From Holacanthus passer (lineage: Eukaryota; Chordata; Actinopteri; Pomacanthidae), in the NCBI GenBank assembly GCA_025331565.1, contig JAFREQ010000076.1:2604001-2668000 (forward strand): a stretch of 64,000 nucleotides of DNA, written 5' to 3'. Position 1 is the first letter of the stretch. Every line of letters starts with the position of its first letter. Position numbers and translations under genes: made by a program. The notes beneath the pieces are model-generated. The model searched no databases. It was not told the origin of the DNA and saw only the letters and a program-made list of their open reading frames with translations. This document shows, piece after piece, positions 25,468-38,229 of the stretch.

Positions 25468-25796
25468 CATCATACAGGGAATCTGAATAAATTACTTGCT
25501 CTACCGTTTTGTCAATTTTTTATTCCTCCTGGATGGCTGATATAGCTTATAATCCATCAACTCTCTTATCATCCTCCCATCTGTGCAATCCATTTCAAAA
25601 ACACACCAGTGTGCCAGTTCTGCTTTCCAAGTCTGAAGAGCTTCTACAGTCTTGGCACAGCAACGGCGTCTCACTTAAATCTCGCTTGCATATTGAAATA
25701 AATAATAAGATTGGATCGTGGTTATTTCAGACCATTATGACCACCTCAAAATGTGTAACAAACAAGAGAAAGTCAAGCCAACTGCAATTTTAGTGA

Positions 25797-25802
25797 TTTA
25801 TT
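25797..25802 (-). terminator. Polyadenylation signal for larp6
   Basis: On the minus strand AATAAA, about 820 bases after the larp6 stop codon. The stretch 25803-26617 is then the 3' UTR. It carries A runs near 25920-25960 and an 18-base A run near 26295-26312, which are U runs in the mRNA. Confidence 0.55.
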
Positions 25803-26617
25803 TGTACAATAGGAATCGCACTGTACAAATACCCCAGCTCAGATGTAAGAGCATTCACTCTGCCTGACCCAATCCCTCAAACCTCACTGTGAGCTTAGAC
25901 TGATGGAAACGTATGCCAAGAAAAAAATAAAAATAAAGCTAAAAAAATAAATAAAGCAGCTACCTGTTGAACAAAGTAACATTTACAGGCCTACAAGAGA
26001 CACCTCCCAACTAAGTGCCAAAGCATACAGAAAATACTGAAATTAAAAAAGGCAAAATAAAAACAAAAACAAAACATCATGTCCAAGTTTAACTGTCCAA
26101 TGTTTATGGCAGTGGAGCGATTATGGCCTCAGTTTAAATAACATGTAAAAATGGAACTCACAGTAGACAAATACAGAAAAGGCATATGGTGATATCTCTA
26201 TCAAGTCCATGTGCCTATGCCACTTACACATTTATACACCATCCACATACAATGTTGTGAGCTTTTACACACAAGACAGAGGACACTTTTCAATAAAAAA
26301 AAAAAAAAAAAACCCTCTCCAACCCACCCCATGTAGAACAAGTTCAGACATCAATGGAGGTGACATGGTCCATTTCAAAGCAATATCAATTTACATTCAC
26401 TCAAATTTCCATTAGTAAATCACTAATGTTACCATGGTAACTCAAAACATCGTATAAAAATATAACAAAGACTGAAAACTGATGCACTCAACAAAAATAT
26501 ATCTACACAGTCTCAAATGTGGGGTGGGGGCTGAGCGACACGACCAACAACAGCTCGGATTTCCAACCTATCATTGTGTTTCTGGGGGATAAGGAATGCA
26601 CGAGGATGCTCCACATA

Positions 26618-29600
26618 TCAAGTCTGAGTGGCGGCAGTCTTTCCCCTCTCACCAATAGTGACACAGTGAAAGCCGCGGGTTCCGTCGGGACCCCGTGGCA
26701 GCCTCGTTACACCCGGTGGCAGGCCATCGGCATTCTGGATCTTTCTACCCAGCATCGGGCTGCCGACCGGACTGCTCTCCTGAGACGCCACCTGCTTGCG
26801 CCGCTGAACCCATGGGCTCCCTGAAGGGGTGAGGCTACTGTCTGAGGAGTAGTCTGCCCAGCGACGCCCAGGCTCCGGGCTCAGTCTGCCCTCGCTGGCT
26901 AAAGGAGACTTTTGGGAATGAGGAGATTTGCGCTGACAGCAGGGGCTGGCACGAGGGCTAGACCAGGGGCTGTTACGAGGGGACATACCAGGACTCAGGT
27001 GATTGTTCTGAAAGCTGATGCTAGCAGTGGTGGGGCTGAGCTTATTGCAGGACTGGGACTTTCTGGCCAGCCTCGGGGATGTAGGGTTGCTCTCAGTGTC
27101 TGAGGAGCTGCAGGCAGAGTCGTCCCCGTGGTACTGAAGCTCTCGTACTCTGCTGTTGAGCGAGCGACTTTTGCGCATCCCTCCTTCCTCTTGCGGTCGT
27201 TCTTTGGGTACCTTCTTCTTGGGCGGCTTGGTGCCAATCAGGACTACTTTCAACCCAAGCGAACTGGCCCCTCCATCCTCGCCTCCCACAGCTTCATTTG
27301 CTTTAACAGCAGCCTCCACCTCCTCAAACTCCACAATGGCACATTCCTCTGTGCCCAGCTGAGTGTAGCGGCCGCTCAGCCTCTTCAGGTCAGCCGGCAG
27401 GTCCTTCCTGGGCTTCAGGACTCTGACAGAGGCGATGGCGCCGTATGTTCCGAACGCTTTCAGCAACAGCTTCATCAGCTGCTCCTGCTGAGTGGCTCCT
27501 CCCTCACCGCCTCCATTATCCTTAGTGAGAGCAGCCAGCTCTGGCCACCTCTGCAAATCACTTAACAGCAGCATGCGGCTCGGCAGCGACTCACTGGCAA
27601 AGACTGGCACTGCCGATTTACGCCGCACCTTGCGCCCCTCATCGTTCAGCTCAAGTATCTTTGAGTGTCTCAGAGCATAAGCAGTTGTTCTCCAATCACG
27701 AGTCAAGTGTTTCACCTGCAAAGAGACAACGCTTGGGTTACATGGGTGAGCTGTTAAGTGGTTAAAGAGGGCCCTCTAATAACCATTAGGTCACAAATTC
27801 AATCCCTGAAATGACTTTGGGAGTTATGAAGCTTCAGTTTAAAAAAAAAACTGTCAGCAGGATCAATCAGTAATGTGTACTGTCTTTCTTTCAGACATAC
27901 TTCCTGAATCAATATCTGTACTATGGCATTACAACCAATTCAACACACCCAAAGATCCTGGCTTGACTGCATTACTCAATTCATCACCGTATAATTTGCA
28001 CATGTTTTAAATGAGTCACCTCAGTGTTATCAAGCTCATATTTGAATGCTTGTTTATATTAAAAATGAGTGTGTGTGTTTGGTTGGGGGGGGCTCGTATT
28101 ACTTGTGGCATAAACAGACCAAAAAACCTACAAATCTGCATGCATAAGCCCAAAGTAGCACCAGCTGTTGTGAATCAATGTGAGAATATCATTGTATCTC
28201 CAACAACTAGTCATGTTGACTCAGTCCTCAGTTTCTCAGCTTCAACATTATTGTGAATTCAAAAGTCCTTGGAGATATGTCCACGGTTTTAATTCGAACA
28301 CTGCTTTTTCCTGAGCCTTGCTTTAACTTCGCATATATGTAAATTGTAGGTAGACTAGAATTCCAATTACCTCCTATTATATTTTCAGACTACACCCAAA
28401 TAGCAGCAATAGTTACCTTTTTGAACGAAGTAAGCAACTTGACGCTGACAAACCCGAGTTTGTTGCGTCTGACATGTTTGAGCAGGAAGGCATCATGCTC
28501 CAGGTTTTCATCCGAGAGGTAGTACTCGATCTGAGCCACCAACTTCTGGATGAGCTCTGGATCCGGGGGCTGCCAGCTCTCCTCCTCCAACTCCCCTCCA
28601 CTGGTCCCGGCCCCACTGTGTGGGAAGACAACACACATCATGGTCAGCTGAGACTCTTCTCTAGTACGTCACTGAAACAGCAGTGTTTCAGATCCTAAAC
28701 AGCCAAAATTACAACTGTTACACATTTCACTTTCATTAATACAATAAGCCAGAGGCTTACAAGTTGTTGGCAGGACTACATTGCCATCCTGCCATTTCTC
28801 TCTGCAATTTTCCTTGCAGTAGTTAACAGGCTGCGTCTCCAGCCATGTCACCATGCCTCGGTGCCAGACCTCACCACTCACAGTGTCCCACCAATCTTGA
28901 AACTGCCAAGACCTCTCCATCTGAAGGGCGCGGAGTCACAGGCTCTCCCTCCCACACAGAATATGGTGGCTCACCAAATCTACTTCGCACAATTTACAAA
29001 AACTGGTACCAACACCAAATAGCTGAGGCTTTTAGGCTCAATTTGATCTCAGTCAGACACCTGGCTGAAGCTGTGGAGCAGCACAGTCAGGTAGCCGTGC
29101 AGATTAGAGTGAGGGTCTGAATGAAATTTTGTGGATGACTCATCACCTCCTCCAGCCTCCTCCCCTCCTTCCCTCCCTGGCACACCCTCAGTCAACAGCT
29201 TTCCAGCCGGCTGACCGCACAGCTGGCACGAGCCCACTGCTTCCCCAGGATGTCAGATAAAGTCGACCACGAGCTGAGCTTTTAGAAGAGAATACTGTCA
29301 CTGTCAGCACATACACGAGAGCTTAAATGTTAAGAAAATTAAGCAGAGACGTTAGGGATTCTCAAGTCACTATTAAGTAGTGCAGCGTAAGTTTCCGAGG
29401 GAATGTGGCAGGAATATAATAAGGCAAAGAAGCCACATGTACAGACAGCTGACAATCTGCAGGCTCCTCTATCAGCTCCAATCATGCTTGCTATCACATG
29501 TCTTGAGTTCTTAAAATACATCCTGTGTGAAAAACGTGCCACAACACACCGGCCTGCACAGGTGTCACAGATGCTCTCTGTGCCAGAGAGGAGCCACTAA

Positions 29601-30664
29601 GGTGTGACCCAGACAACAAGACAGCTGAAACGCTTGGTATGGCGATTTATTTTCCCCTTTGGCCTTTCTGTCACTGACTCACTGTTTGCGCACGTAGTCC
29701 GAGGAGGGAACTTATAGGCCAGAGGATAAAAATAGCAGGCAATGACGCAGGGGAATTAGATTAAAGTGAAGGTGGCATCCTTTATCTTTCTCCCTCTCCC
29801 TCTCTCAGGTGTCTGGTCAGACAGCATTGATGCTGCCTACAGGTGGTTTAACACTTCCCCCGCCCTCCTGCAGGAGATAATAATATCCCCCAAGTATGTC
29901 TGTGAGGAACTACCCTCCCATCTGTGAGCATCTTTTGTCCTCCTGGCACATTGTGATGTCTGTTACCGCCTTTTGTTGTCATTGTGATACACCTGATGGG
30001 ATTACTAGTCTATTTGTACAGTATCTTTCTACACGGCTGGCATTCTTTCAGTCAATGCCAAACAATCCAACAGTAGGCTGCCCAAGCTGCTCATGTGCTG
30101 GCAGATGACCAAGTGAAGTTATGGGCCAATACAGTGAGCCATAAACTCCTATGCAGAAATAGACTAGTGGGGCTCAGATAACCTTGAGGAACACCTTTCA
30201 TTGACCCTCCAACCTTCATGAACTCAGTCTGCCTGTCAGAGATACTGGGGAATGCTCTTTACTCACATTTATTAAGCAAAACTATTTTATGAAAGGAAAA
30301 GTCAGCCAAGGCCAGGAAAACAGTTTGTTACCCAAAATAATATCACTGACCTATATTTATAGTTGACAAACCTCGTCACCACAATCATGACTGGCTATAA
30401 AGTAACACATGACTCAAACCTTGACTTGTCATGTCTTCCGATTTCGTCCTCACTACAGCTGCCTCCGAGGAAGTCAATATTATTGGTTGACACCTCCTCG
30501 GGCTCCTCGTCCTCCGCCGCTTGAATGGCCACAGTGATCGTCACCGTCCCCATCTCCTGCGCGCGCTGATCCACGGTGATTACCTCATCCATGCCGCGCT
30601 CCGCTGACGCATCCGGGGCGCGCTCCGCCGGGTTCGGACCGGGGATCCCCGCGGACCCGCTCAT
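26618..30664 (-). CDS. larp6: La-related protein 6 (LARP6), 3 coding exons
   Basis: RNA-binding protein of the La family. In vertebrates it binds the 5' stem-loop of type I collagen mRNAs and couples them to translation. Coding exons: 30664-30420, 28615-28417, 27715-26618; phases close at 513 aa (human 491). Visible: acidic, poorly conserved N-terminus (EDEEPEE about residue 55), La motif from about residue 99 to 185 (YYLSDENLEHDAFLLKHVRR), RRM-like domain about 195-300 with the FEEVEAAVKA helix, a Lys-rich segment (PPKKKVPKE), Ser/Pro-rich stretch, then the conserved C-terminal LARP6 motif (ADGLPPGVTRLPRGPDGTRGFH). The last 14 residues do not resemble the human end. The ATG at 30664 is chosen because human LARP6 starts a similar distance before the La motif, but the frame stays open upstream. 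Head-to-head with lrrc49, as in human. Confidence 0.93.
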
Positions 30665-31200
30665 GTCGCTCGAACAAGGCGAGGTGTCTCCCGTCCCTCC
30701 CTCGGCCGTAGTAGCGGCAGCAGCAGCAGCGCCTCCCTGGAAGCTCTTAATCTTCCTCGCCTCGAAGGCACGGGCAGGGCACGGGGCGCGTGAAGCCGCT
30801 CGACGCTTCTTCGGGCACCGGCGATGGCGGAGAAGCACCCAGGGGGCTCCGAAGACGCGCTCCACGGCTCGCCAGAGAACCCCGATCCAGATCCGACCCG
30901 ACGGAGGGCCCTGAGGAGCAGCGGGGCTCGGAGCAGCCGGCGAGACGCAGCCCGGACCTGGAGACACCGACAGGCTGGAGCCTCCTCGGGCTTCTGCTGC
31001 TGCTGCTGCTGCTGCTACTTCCTCATATGTAAGAGGCTTTGTGGCTTTGAAACGAGCTCTGGGATTGGGCCGCTGCAGCTCGCGCTCCTTCCCAACCCAC
31101 AAGCAAGAGCTGACACAAAGCCAAGAGGGAGGTAAGAGGAAGAGGAGGCAGCGCATGAAGGCGTTCACCAGAGCGTGCATGCTTCTTTTTTTCACACAGT
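30665..31200 (-). promoter_or_regulatory. GC-rich larp6 5' region (CpG-island-like)
   Basis: Sequence from about 30530 to 31030 is much richer in G+C and CpG than the rest of the window and surrounds the larp6 start. It presumably contains the transcription start and 5' UTR. The plus-strand and antisense ORFs here, including one with a leucine run, are products of base composition and the CTG repeat. Confidence 0.6.
30994..31016. repeat. CTG/CAG trinucleotide repeat
   Basis: About seven and two-thirds uninterrupted CTG units on the plus strand, lying in the larp6 5' region. In the larp6 frame it reads as GCA (alanine) codons. Confidence 0.95.
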
Positions 31201-33789
31201 CACTAGTCTGTTGTTTTTTTGTTTTGTTTTTTATCTAGGAAGACACGAACGGCCCGTTTACATGGGCTTTAAGTAGGGGAGCAAATTCACGTGTTGGTCT
31301 CTAATTGGGAAATCGCCGTGCCAAGGACGACCCCTTCTCTAACACCGCTAATTGGATAACATGCTTTCAGCGGCTGGTTGCACGCACGAGGCGAGTGGGG
31401 CATACGCCTGCAGGAAGGAGGGTGAGGTGGGGCACACACAGGTTAATGGGAGATTTTCATGGAAGTCAAGTCAGAGATTGCAAACCATTAGGAGGGCTTC
31501 AAAAGTCCAGATTAGTTACACAGCATGCCTGTATGTGCTGTTAAAACTTGATGCTCAACTCTTGACCTGAACCAGGATTAAGAGGTCATAACCCAAAAAC
31601 AGGTGACAAAAGGTCAATATAATTATCTTTTTGTTTATTAACTATTCTGTCATATTTTTCCTGTCAAGTTAATCTCCCTACATGCTGATCTAAATGCTGT
31701 GTCAGCGGTTTTCTTCACACTACTGGGAATGTGGAGTAGCAAATTTTCTTTTTTTAATTTTTGTACGGCAAATTTAAGAGTTTACTTCACAAGATAGCAT
31801 CTGGTAAAAACTCACAATGTGTTATCTGTGTGTGATGTGAACTCACACTAAAGCCAGTACAACTCAACAAGACTGTGGATGTGACCTTAGTGTCCTCAAT
31901 GGTAGCTGTGGCCCTGCAAAACCTCATGAAAATTAAAGTGAAAATAAACATTTATTTATGCGCGTATTTATTTGGGACCTCCAAACGTAGGCGTTTATTT
32001 CCAGAATCACTGCTTTCAGTGACATTGATTTGTAGCACAAGAGCATATGTAGGTGTTCAACTGAGAGCACTATTATTGCCGTCACCTAAATACCTCTCTG
32101 TAGGCTGTATCTTTAGTCCATTTTCTGTAGCTTGTTGTTGGACTCCATCCTAATAGCCCTGTAAATTACCTACACTAGTGCTGTTGGCTGTTGCCTGCCC
32201 TGCATGAAATATCTTTACTCCTCCCCACTGGCACGCCATGCTCACAGCTGGTGGGCAGTCTGACTCATTCTCTGCACCACATGCCATACAGTGCTCCAGT
32301 TTGTGTACAATGCAACATGGGGGGGAGAGAGACAATGAGCGAGAGAAGGAGGTAGGAGGGAGGTAAGGATAAGATTGGCACCAAATAATCTGAGCCATTT
32401 AGTTTCTTATTCAGGTTTCACTTTCTCAGATCACAAGAAGAGTCTGCCAGCTGGGCCATTTCAGCTCTTTCCAATGCAAATAAAATTTTTGAAGAATCGC
32501 TGAATCCTGCTGTGTTAATTAAATATACACCAATTTTTAGAAAAATCTAGAACTAGCAGATAGAACTGTAAAGCCTGGAGAAGAAGTTGATGTGAGGATG
32601 GGGCTGTCATAACCTGTAAGTGTTGTTGCTGGCCACTTCCTGTTTTCAGATATGATTGTTCCAGTTTGGCATAGATGGCCTTCTACAGTCCTCTCTCAGC
32701 CATCTGTTCACAATGTGTGCAAAGAAATCCACAAAAATGTGCTTATTGAGAGATGTTGTATTATTTTGTCCACCCTTGTTGATATGGCATTAGGAGTGGA
32801 CAAGAAATAGAGGCTCCTTTCAGTATAATACAATACAATTCAGCTGCAGCACAAGCTTCAGCCTGCAAAATGACCATGACGTGGTATCAGGACCTCTCTG
32901 ATGCTTCATGAAGAGAGGATGTATTTCCAGACTGTTGCAGAGGATGTATTTCCAGTTTGTTCATTTTTCCTAAACAGATAGTTTTAGTGCTTGATTATGA
33001 TTGGCTTCACTGCATTTGAAGCTGTTGTAAAATACTCTATAAACACACACCTGTGACTACATTGCATTAGAGAAGGAAGATAAAAAAGGAAGGAGACCCA
33101 CTGAAAATGTAGGGACAGAAACCAAAGAGCTGGAAAAGTCAAGAAACAAAGCTGGAACTGTTAAACAGACATTGTGGTCAGTTCCCTTTTTTCAGACCCA
33201 GTGTGCAGAGAAGGCTCTGGCTGTTGAGCCGGTCTGCATTGTGCCTAACAAAGCCCCTTAGCTGTTGTAAAATCACTATAAACCACAGCCTCCTGGGGCT
33301 TATTGTTCATTTTCCATCTTCTGCCACCTACTGCATCACCAACCCTCCAGGGAGAGTCTCTCTCCCAAGGATTATTCTTTTCCTTTTCCTTCTCATTTTT
33401 TAACGTCTTGTCCCTGATATTCTGTTCAGGAGTTTTTCTTAAGGCACCAGTAGGGCTTTGGCTGGAGATGTGTATCCTTAAACTCAACTAAAACATTAGT
33501 TTATACAGATCAACTCTTAATTCAAGAGACTATGACTCTCATGTGATCATACTGACACAACTCTCACAACCAGTCAGTAGAATTGAAGCATCTTAGATGA
33601 CCTGGAAGTCTGACAATCAACATATAACCTGTATCTGATATTACCTCACATGTTGTTTTAAGTGTTAAATTTTAATATATGAATTTATGGGTATTAGAAA
33701 AGGTAAATTAACTATTATCTAAATGTTGAGACTGCTACATCAATCCCTGATCATCCCTGTTTGGTCATTGTCAGTCTGTCAGTTCTTCA
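31201..33789. other. Intergenic, no gene recognised
   Basis: Upstream of larp6. Only short ORFs on both strands. A 16-base unit (GAGGATGTATTTCCAG) is duplicated near 32915 and 32940. No coding gene or named element is seen. Confidence 0.65.
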
Positions 33790-34258
33790 GTCCACCACTT
33801 TGGTCAAGACTGTAATATCACTGCAACTATTGGATGTAACTTCATGACATGACATTTTGCACATTCATGGTCCCCCTGTGGATGAATCCCAATGATTTTT
33901 GTGATTCCTTGACTTTACCTCATCTTTCTTTCGGAGGTTGACATTCGTGGTTTGAATGAAATGTCTCAGCAAGTTTTGGATGGTTTGTCATTAAATTTGG
34001 TCTTAATGTTTAATTTAGTTCATGACCAAATAGCTACATACAACATGAATGACATCCCATCAGCCTCAGCTGCAATTTGTGTTTTGTGCTCATTAGTAAA
34101 TGCTGCATGTTGCAAATGTCTAACATGTCAAACTGATATGGTGAACATGGTAAACATTATTTCTGCTGTCTCAGCATGTTAGCATGCTGATGTTAGTATT
34201 TAGCTCCAAGCTCCCAAGTTCAGCCTCACAGAGCCGCTAGCATAGCTGCAGTCTCAGC
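33790..34258 (+). repeat. Dispersed fish repeat, copy 1
   Basis: Contains the order CAACTATTGGATG, CATTCATGGTCCCC, GATGAATCC, TGGTGAACATGGTAAACATT, GCATGTTAGCATGCTGATG, CCTCACAGAG and CTAGCAT. The second copy at 60213-60522 has the same blocks in the same order and orientation. I know this as a very common non-coding repeat of percomorph fish, but I cannot give its class. Confidence 0.7.
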
Positions 34259-36725
34259 CATTTTTCTTACAGCAATAAGCGCCAGCTCGATGTGACATCA
34301 GTAATTATGTGACATCTACATTATCACCAGAGGCTTAAAAGCAGTGGACCCACCCACCATGACTCACTGCGAATGAAGCCTCTTGGATGGACAGCACATC
34401 CAGTTCCCTTTGAGGTTGTAATTCTTGATTTAAGATATTGTTCCATTGTTAAAACCGGCTAAGTCACTTGCATAGTTGCAGTAGTTGTTGTTGTAAGGAG
34501 GAGCTACAGTCGTCAACAATGTGGGAACCTATTTTAAGAATTTTTGAATTGTTTAGGCCACTGAAAATATTCCGCTCACAGGAGCCCTCCACTCCTTGTC
34601 TTTTGCAAAGCTTGATATTAATAACATGCTGTGACATGCAGATGGAAGGGGCCTTGGCAACCAATCTGTTTCCCCCTCCCTGTTGGTTTCTTACTTCCAT
34701 GTTTGAAGAACGGTGCAAAAAATGGGGGAGGGTTGTAACCCTGTGAGGAAATATTTGCAACCCCCATCTCTTGCAGCCATCACTTGAATTTGTAATGAGC
34801 ATACATGTAGTCAATTTAGACTAAAGAGAGATTTTGCAATAAACTAATCAAAATAAAATAGATGTAAAGCAACAAAGTCTCTTTCATTTTTTTCTTATGT
34901 CTTATATAAGATCTTATGTCTTCCTGTTGGACATTGGCTTGGTTATAAAACAAATCGTGTAAACTCTTGGTTACTGGAGAAATTGGTTACTGTGGACTAT
35001 TTGAGCTCTACAATAACAGTATTATCTGAACTTGTTGTAATGCGTGTGTGAACATACTGAATGCCACACTCAACCCAGTGTTACAACCATCCTGGTCTCC
35101 CCTAGTTAAAGTCACTTTTGTACACAGTGTTGCATAAACAATGAACTGAAGCTTGAAATCATTAACCCAGGCCTGTCAGGTAATCCATTTTCCACTCTGA
35201 CTGAGAACAGCATGAATCTTTTCAGCTCCTCTGGATAAACAAAAATAAAAATGTTTGATAAATGTACTGACTGGCAGAAAAAACAGACTGCGCACACATA
35301 CTCACACTCCTGGCCAGATGGTAGAAAGCAGCAGGTTTATGTACATCACCCAGCCTACTACTGTAATTTTTCTGTCATATTCTTTAACGTGAGAATGTAT
35401 TTACAAATAATGTCACTGCTTCTACATCCGTCCTCTGTCAGTCACAGCGGAGGTCATGCTGTGCCGCTGCCAGCAAATCAGCACTGCTGGTACAATTGCA
35501 GCATTTATTTTTGCATATCCCATGGTTTAAAAAACAATGTCAACTAACAGTATATATATATATATTACTTTTCCTGCACTGCTTGTCAGACTCAGACTCA
35601 GATAGATTGTAATGTCATAAATGTTACACTTAGACCTCAGTTCAGTAGCATGCACTCCCAAAAGGTTAAAGGGTCTAGAGGGTGGTGACATTATAATAAA
35701 GATAAAATGATGAAGAATCATCAAGAAATCATTCTTTTGAGAATGATGTATGATAGATGTACATATGTGACAAAGCTACATATGTAGCTCTATCTGGACA
35801 CAACTGGAATATACATTGTACTTTTTCAATATGGCCTGTCATACAAACTGTTGATTGACTCTGATAATATGTGTCAGCCTGCGCTTCATGAATAGATTGT
35901 GACAGGCAGTGTGTGGGATGTCACTGATGAATCTGGACTTGTGTTCTCTGAGCAACTGCTTATTACTGGCAGAGTAAAAAGGCTGAAAATACACAACATA
36001 ATCTATTTTATCACAGTCACTGTTCTGTGGTGTTACTGACTGAGATTTAATGGGTTGTCACCAGGGCTGTATTGTAAATAGAGCAAAGAAAGAGGAGCAA
36101 AACTGTGGATAAAAGACAGTGTCCCAAGTGTTATATATCCATGACATGAGAAAGAATTCATAAGTTTTAGTTTACAGTAACAACCTCTTGTCCACATTAA
36201 AATTTTCATGTCTCACAGTGGACAGTTTGACGTGTCTAACACAGGTTTAATCCTGAATGATCACGATGCCCTTTGTCAAATGAATTACATCTGTGCCATT
36301 GCTGCTATGACAAGTCGAAATGTTCAGCAAGAGAAAGGTCTGTTTTTATGTCTGGTCACTAGTTTTACACATTTAATTAAATCCACATACATATATAATG
36401 CATTTATAATAATGCATAAACTGTAGTGCAGCTACAAGCATATTCTGAAAAGTGTTGGTCTGTAATCTAAAGGAGAAGATTCACCAATCAAATGCAAGAT
36501 GCTCAGCCAGGCTATATTTTAAGATACGGAGAACAAGAAGCTAGTGGCATGGATGAAATCTGCATAAAATAATTTCAAGATATCTGAGAAATGACGGTGA
36601 CTCACTGCCATGGCTTTCTGACACACCTAACTGGAACAGAGTGCTCATTAGTGTTATGTGTTGCACCTGTACCTTTTCCTGTAATGACAAAATGTTCATT
36701 GTGAGAGAGGTATGTTTTCCCTCTG
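34259..36725. other. Intergenic, no gene recognised
   Basis: AT-rich non-coding DNA with a short (TA) run near 35553-35566. No gene or mobile element is recognised. Confidence 0.6.
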
Positions 36726-37314
36726 GAAGCCAAGAACGGCCGTGCTTGCAATTATTTTTTTAATGACGTTATCTCAAGATTACAAGTTAATTATTTTGTT
36801 ATCTTGCGATAAAGTCTGTTTTCTCTTGATAACAGGTTAATTTATTTCATTATCTCAAGAAAACGAAAGATTGCTCGAGATAGTGAAATCATTTAGAGAA
36901 AACTTCATAAGATTTATTGAGTGGACCCTGACATACGTACACACTCTGTGGGGTGGATTTGGCAGTTTCAAAGCAAATCATATGAACTTTTTATGAACAT
37001 TTGCCATTTGTTGTAAGAATGTTTTCCCTTGGAAATTTCATATAAGGATATTTACATTATGGCAAATTATTGTAAGTACATTAAATGTTAAATTTAAAGC
37101 AGATGTATTACTGTCAATAACAATACTGACAATAACAGTCCTGATCTCTGATAAACCTTATGAGTAATAAGCATAAACAACATTTTGTCTTGTGATAACA
37201 GGTTATCTCGTTATCTCGAGATAACAAATCTTGTTATCTTAGGATAACAAAATAAGTAACTTGTGTTCTCAAGATAACATCATTAAAAAAATAATGGCAA
37301 ACGTTCTCGGCTTC
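36726..37314. mobile_element. Non-autonomous DNA element (MITE-like) with long inverted repeats
   Basis: The left end (GAAGCCAAGAACG, then ATTATTTTTTTAATGACGTT) and the reverse complement of the right end (GAAGCCGAGAACG, then ATTATTTTTTTAATGATGTT) match over about 100 bases. The subterminal parts on each side carry repeats of GTTATCTTGAGATAAC type, including a perfect TTATCTCGAGATAA near 37217. There is no ORF inside. No clear target-site duplication was found. The family is unknown to me. Confidence 0.7.
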
Positions 37315-38229
37315 TGCAGTTTTCAATGTTGTTGTGGTCATTTTTATAGCAATCTCTCAGCAGCATTACATCAATTTTATCTGGAACAAAAAAAAGAGCA
37401 CAGAACAAGCTGAAATGAAATGTTCACAGGTGCAGGTACAAACAATTACTTCCTTTTTGAAGTGTTTTGTTTCAATTATGTTAAGAATTATGATGGAGTG
37501 CAGTAGCATTAAGCATAATTTGCATCTCTCCAAAAACAGGACTTATGAGTATATTTAGTAGTATTTTGTCTGTCAGCTTACGTCAATGTTTTGTGGTGTT
37601 TCCTAATACCTACTAAGACATTTTGTCTTCGCCATACTGACCCGATCACCAGGGTCATGTTTTCAGAGTTTTTTCTGATGTTTGAATAGCTGTGTTAAAC
37701 AACAACATTTTGAATATACTGTAGGCTTATCTAATTTCCCGGTCAATAGTATGATCACTTGAGTTGATCTGTGTTGCAGAAAAGAATCCGACTGCACCCA
37801 CATTTCAAAGGTCTATGTGACTATCTATAGCAGAGGCTACTAGTATTTACTTAGGGCACTGTGTACATCAGACCATGTGTTTTTCTGCTGCGTTTACTCT
37901 GCAGTAGGTGTATACTGGGAGGGAATGCACGATTGGCTGATATTTAACCTTGACTTGTTTAACTGTGGGCCCCTACTGACCCCTGTTTTGTATAGCCCCT
38001 GTTAACTACATAGAAACATGTGCACCAGCATGATTTGGAAGGCTAAACTAAATCGTTATCAGTCAACTCTCTCTGCCTGTGATAGTAAGGTTTGGAACAC
38101 TATAGCATCTCTTAAGAACTCTTTAGTCACACCTCCCACCTCAAATGAAACAGACATCTGGTCTTATTAGCAATAGATCACTGATGATTTAAGATTTTAA
38201 TCACCATTTCCTCTCCTCTGGTCTTTTAT

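Noticed and set aside
27128..27565. Plus-strand 145-codon ORF opposite larp6 exon 3
   Set aside because: Shadow of the larp6 RRM-coding exon.
30790..31032. Plus-strand ORF ending in a run of ten leucines, like a signal or TM segment
   Set aside because: The leucines come from the CTG repeat, and the ORF is antisense to the larp6 5' region in CpG-rich DNA. No family resemblance.
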